Shown here piece by piece: positions 62,906 to 64,000 of a stretch of 64,000 nucleotides of DNA. Under the pieces are notes generated by a model that searched no databases, was not told the origin of the DNA, and saw only the letters and a program-made list of their open reading frames with translations. Numbering within the stretch: position 1 is the stretch's first letter; each line of letters begins with the position of its first letter. The DNA comes from Monodelphis domestica (Eukaryota; Chordata; Mammalia; Didelphimorphia; Didelphidae): NCBI RefSeq assembly GCF_027887165.1, contig NC_077232.1, positions 8,599,800 through 8,663,799 on the forward strand, given 5' to 3'. Both the position numbers and the translations under genes were made by a program.

Positions 62906-63110
62906 AAGAGCAGCTGCACTCTAAATGAATACTTTGGTGCAAACACCAGCAACATGGAAATGGTTCAAATCAAGAACACTTGTGATACCCAGTGGAATCG
63001 AGCATCAGTTATGGGATGGGGGGAGGGGAGAAAATGATCTTTGTCTCCAATGAATAATGCTCGGAAATGACCAAATAAAATAATGTTAAAAAAAAAAAAG
63101 AGCAGCTGCA
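62906..63110 (+). mobile_element. 5'-truncated L1-type insertion with 13-bp target duplication
   Basis: AAGAGCAGCTGCA occurs at 62906-62918 and again at 63098-63110, directly after a poly-A run. The insert (about 62919-63097) contains ACTTTGGTGCAAACACCAGC, GATACCCAGTGGAATCGAGC and GACCAAATAAAATAATGTTA, the marsupial L1 3' end as I remember it. Exact duplications and an intact A-tail imply a fairly recent insertion. Confidence 0.8.
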
Positions 63111-63224
63111 GAAGAAACCTAGCTGAGACCTGATAGCAGGGGTGAGGCTGCCTCCAGCCCCTTGCTTCAATTTAGCTGAAACTCAGGCAATCCTGTCCCA
63201 TCCCCCTCCACGTCCTGCTCTTCC

Positions 63225-63350
63225 CAATCTCTGGCCAATCCTCCATGCTTGGCATCCACTCTGCCTCCCTCCCTGTCAGAGCTCAGCTCAGGAGTCACCT
63301 CCTCCATGAAGTCTTCTCTGATGGGAGCCCAATCCCCTCGATCCTCATTC
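63225..63350 (+). mobile_element. L2-like fragment
   Basis: AGCTCAGCTCAGGAGTCACC, TCCTCCATGAAGTCTTCTCT and GATGGGAGCCC correspond to the L2 3' region. Confidence 0.5.
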
Positions 63351-63588
63351 ATCTGGCAGCATCCCCAGCCTTGAATACCGAATGTGAAGTGAAAGGGTCA
63401 ACCCAAAAGGCAGGAGAGAGGCAGGATGACCTGGTTTCAAGGCCTCGGTCTTGTATGTTCCGTCTGGGTGACCCAGGGAGCTGAGGAGTCAGTCCATGAG
63501 ACCACAAACTGCATGCCGGGCTCTGCCAATTGATGCCACCTTGGTTCAGTCTCTCACAAAAATCTATTTCTTCCAGAAAGTTCTCTCA

Positions 63589-63795
63589 GGGGTGGCTGGG
63601 TAGCTTAGTGGATAGAAAGCCAGGCCTAGAGATAGAAGGTCCTGGGTTCCAATCTGACCTCAGACACTTTCCAGCTGTGTGACCCTGGACAAGTCACTTA
63701 ACCCCCATTGCCTAGCCCTTAACACTCTTCTGCCTTGAAACCAATAGACAGTATTGACTCCAAGATAGAAGGTCAGGGTTTAAAAAAAAAAAAAA
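63589..63795 (+). mobile_element. tRNA-derived marsupial SINE, full length
   Basis: Best-preserved copy in the window: head GGGTGGCTGGGTAGCTTAGT with a good A-box (TAGCTTAGTGG), B-box-like GGTTCCAATCT, GTGACCCTGGACAAGTCACT, CCCATTGCCTAGCCCTTAAC and an A14 tail. Positions 63796-64000 show nothing I recognise. Confidence 0.93.
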
Positions 63796-64000
63796 GTAGT
63801 CTCCCAAAGCTCCAGACCAAGATGCAATTCCCAGACCAGTCTCCAGGAGGAGCCAAGAGCCTAGAGATCCATCCCCCGGTTTGGTGAGGGGGATTCTGTG
63901 CCTTCTAGAGGGTCTGTTTGGGGAAAGCAGAAATGGCAATGGAGAGCAAAGAGGAGTCAGGGATCCTGAGGGCTCCTGCCCTGGTTTTAGAGATTGTCTT

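Noticed and set aside
63589-63795. tRNA gene suggested by A- and B-box-like motifs
   Set aside because: These are the promoter relics of a SINE with an A-tail; no cloverleaf is evident. The same applies to the other SINE copies.
60530-64000. First exon of EHD1, expected next by synteny
   Set aside because: No open frame here encodes the conserved EHD1 N-terminus, and no CpG promoter is seen; the gene must begin beyond the window.
1-64000. Endogenous retroviral or LTR sequence
   Set aside because: I saw no paired LTRs and no gag-, pol- or env-like reading frames; the interspersed repeats I could name are SINEs and LINEs.

Overview
The window is mammalian and almost certainly marsupial. It is full of tRNA-derived SINEs whose head reads like GGGCAGCTGGGTGGCTCAGT and of MIR/MAR-type core SINEs, L2/CR1 relics and L1 3' ends of the kind I know from marsupial genomes. 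The genes match the human 11q13.1 block MAJIN-GPHA2-PPP2R5B-ATG2A-miR-194-2/192 in conserved order and relative orientation. I cannot name the species. The region is GC-rich and carries an unusual load of minisatellites and (CCTT/GGAA)n arrays.

Layout: 1-5.4 kb is repeats and a G-rich minisatellite. MAJIN (+) runs from 6040 to 18008 in nine coding exons (214 aa). GPHA2 (+) runs from 19332 to 19919 in three coding exons. PPP2R5B (-) runs from 27865 down to 20529 in thirteen coding exons (494 aa) and is tail-to-tail with GPHA2. A complete SLC22A organic-anion-transporter gene (+) lies at 30494-35410 in nine exons (516 aa), head-to-head with PPP2R5B. ATG2A (+) runs from 38076 to 55480 in 41 coding exons (about 1943 aa). 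The miR-194-2/miR-192 hairpins (+) lie at 59.26-59.50 kb, with an HNF1-type promoter site 1.7 kb upstream. 60-64 kb is intergenic repeat sequence; EHD1, expected next, has not begun.

The genes do not form a pathway. MAJIN tethers meiotic telomeres to the nuclear envelope. GPHA2 is the alpha subunit of thyrostimulin. PPP2R5B is a PP2A regulatory subunit. ATG2A is an autophagy lipid-transfer protein. The SLC22A gene is a plasma-membrane organic-anion transporter. miR-192/194 are epithelial microRNAs.

Most notable: the OAT gene between PPP2R5B and ATG2A, which has no counterpart there in human; an apparent one-base frameshift in a C9 tract of ATG2A exon 6; a His-Phe-Ser triplet at ATG2A's WIPI4-binding motif (Tyr-Phe-Ser in human); a GC-AG intron and a 25-nt exon in MAJIN; stop-free introns of length divisible by three, one built from a 38-bp repeat; and two minisatellites that seem to have grown from the same dispersed repeat. 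I found no evidence of a wholly new system. All exon models were read by eye from splice sites, phase and remembered human proteins; none is checked against RNA.
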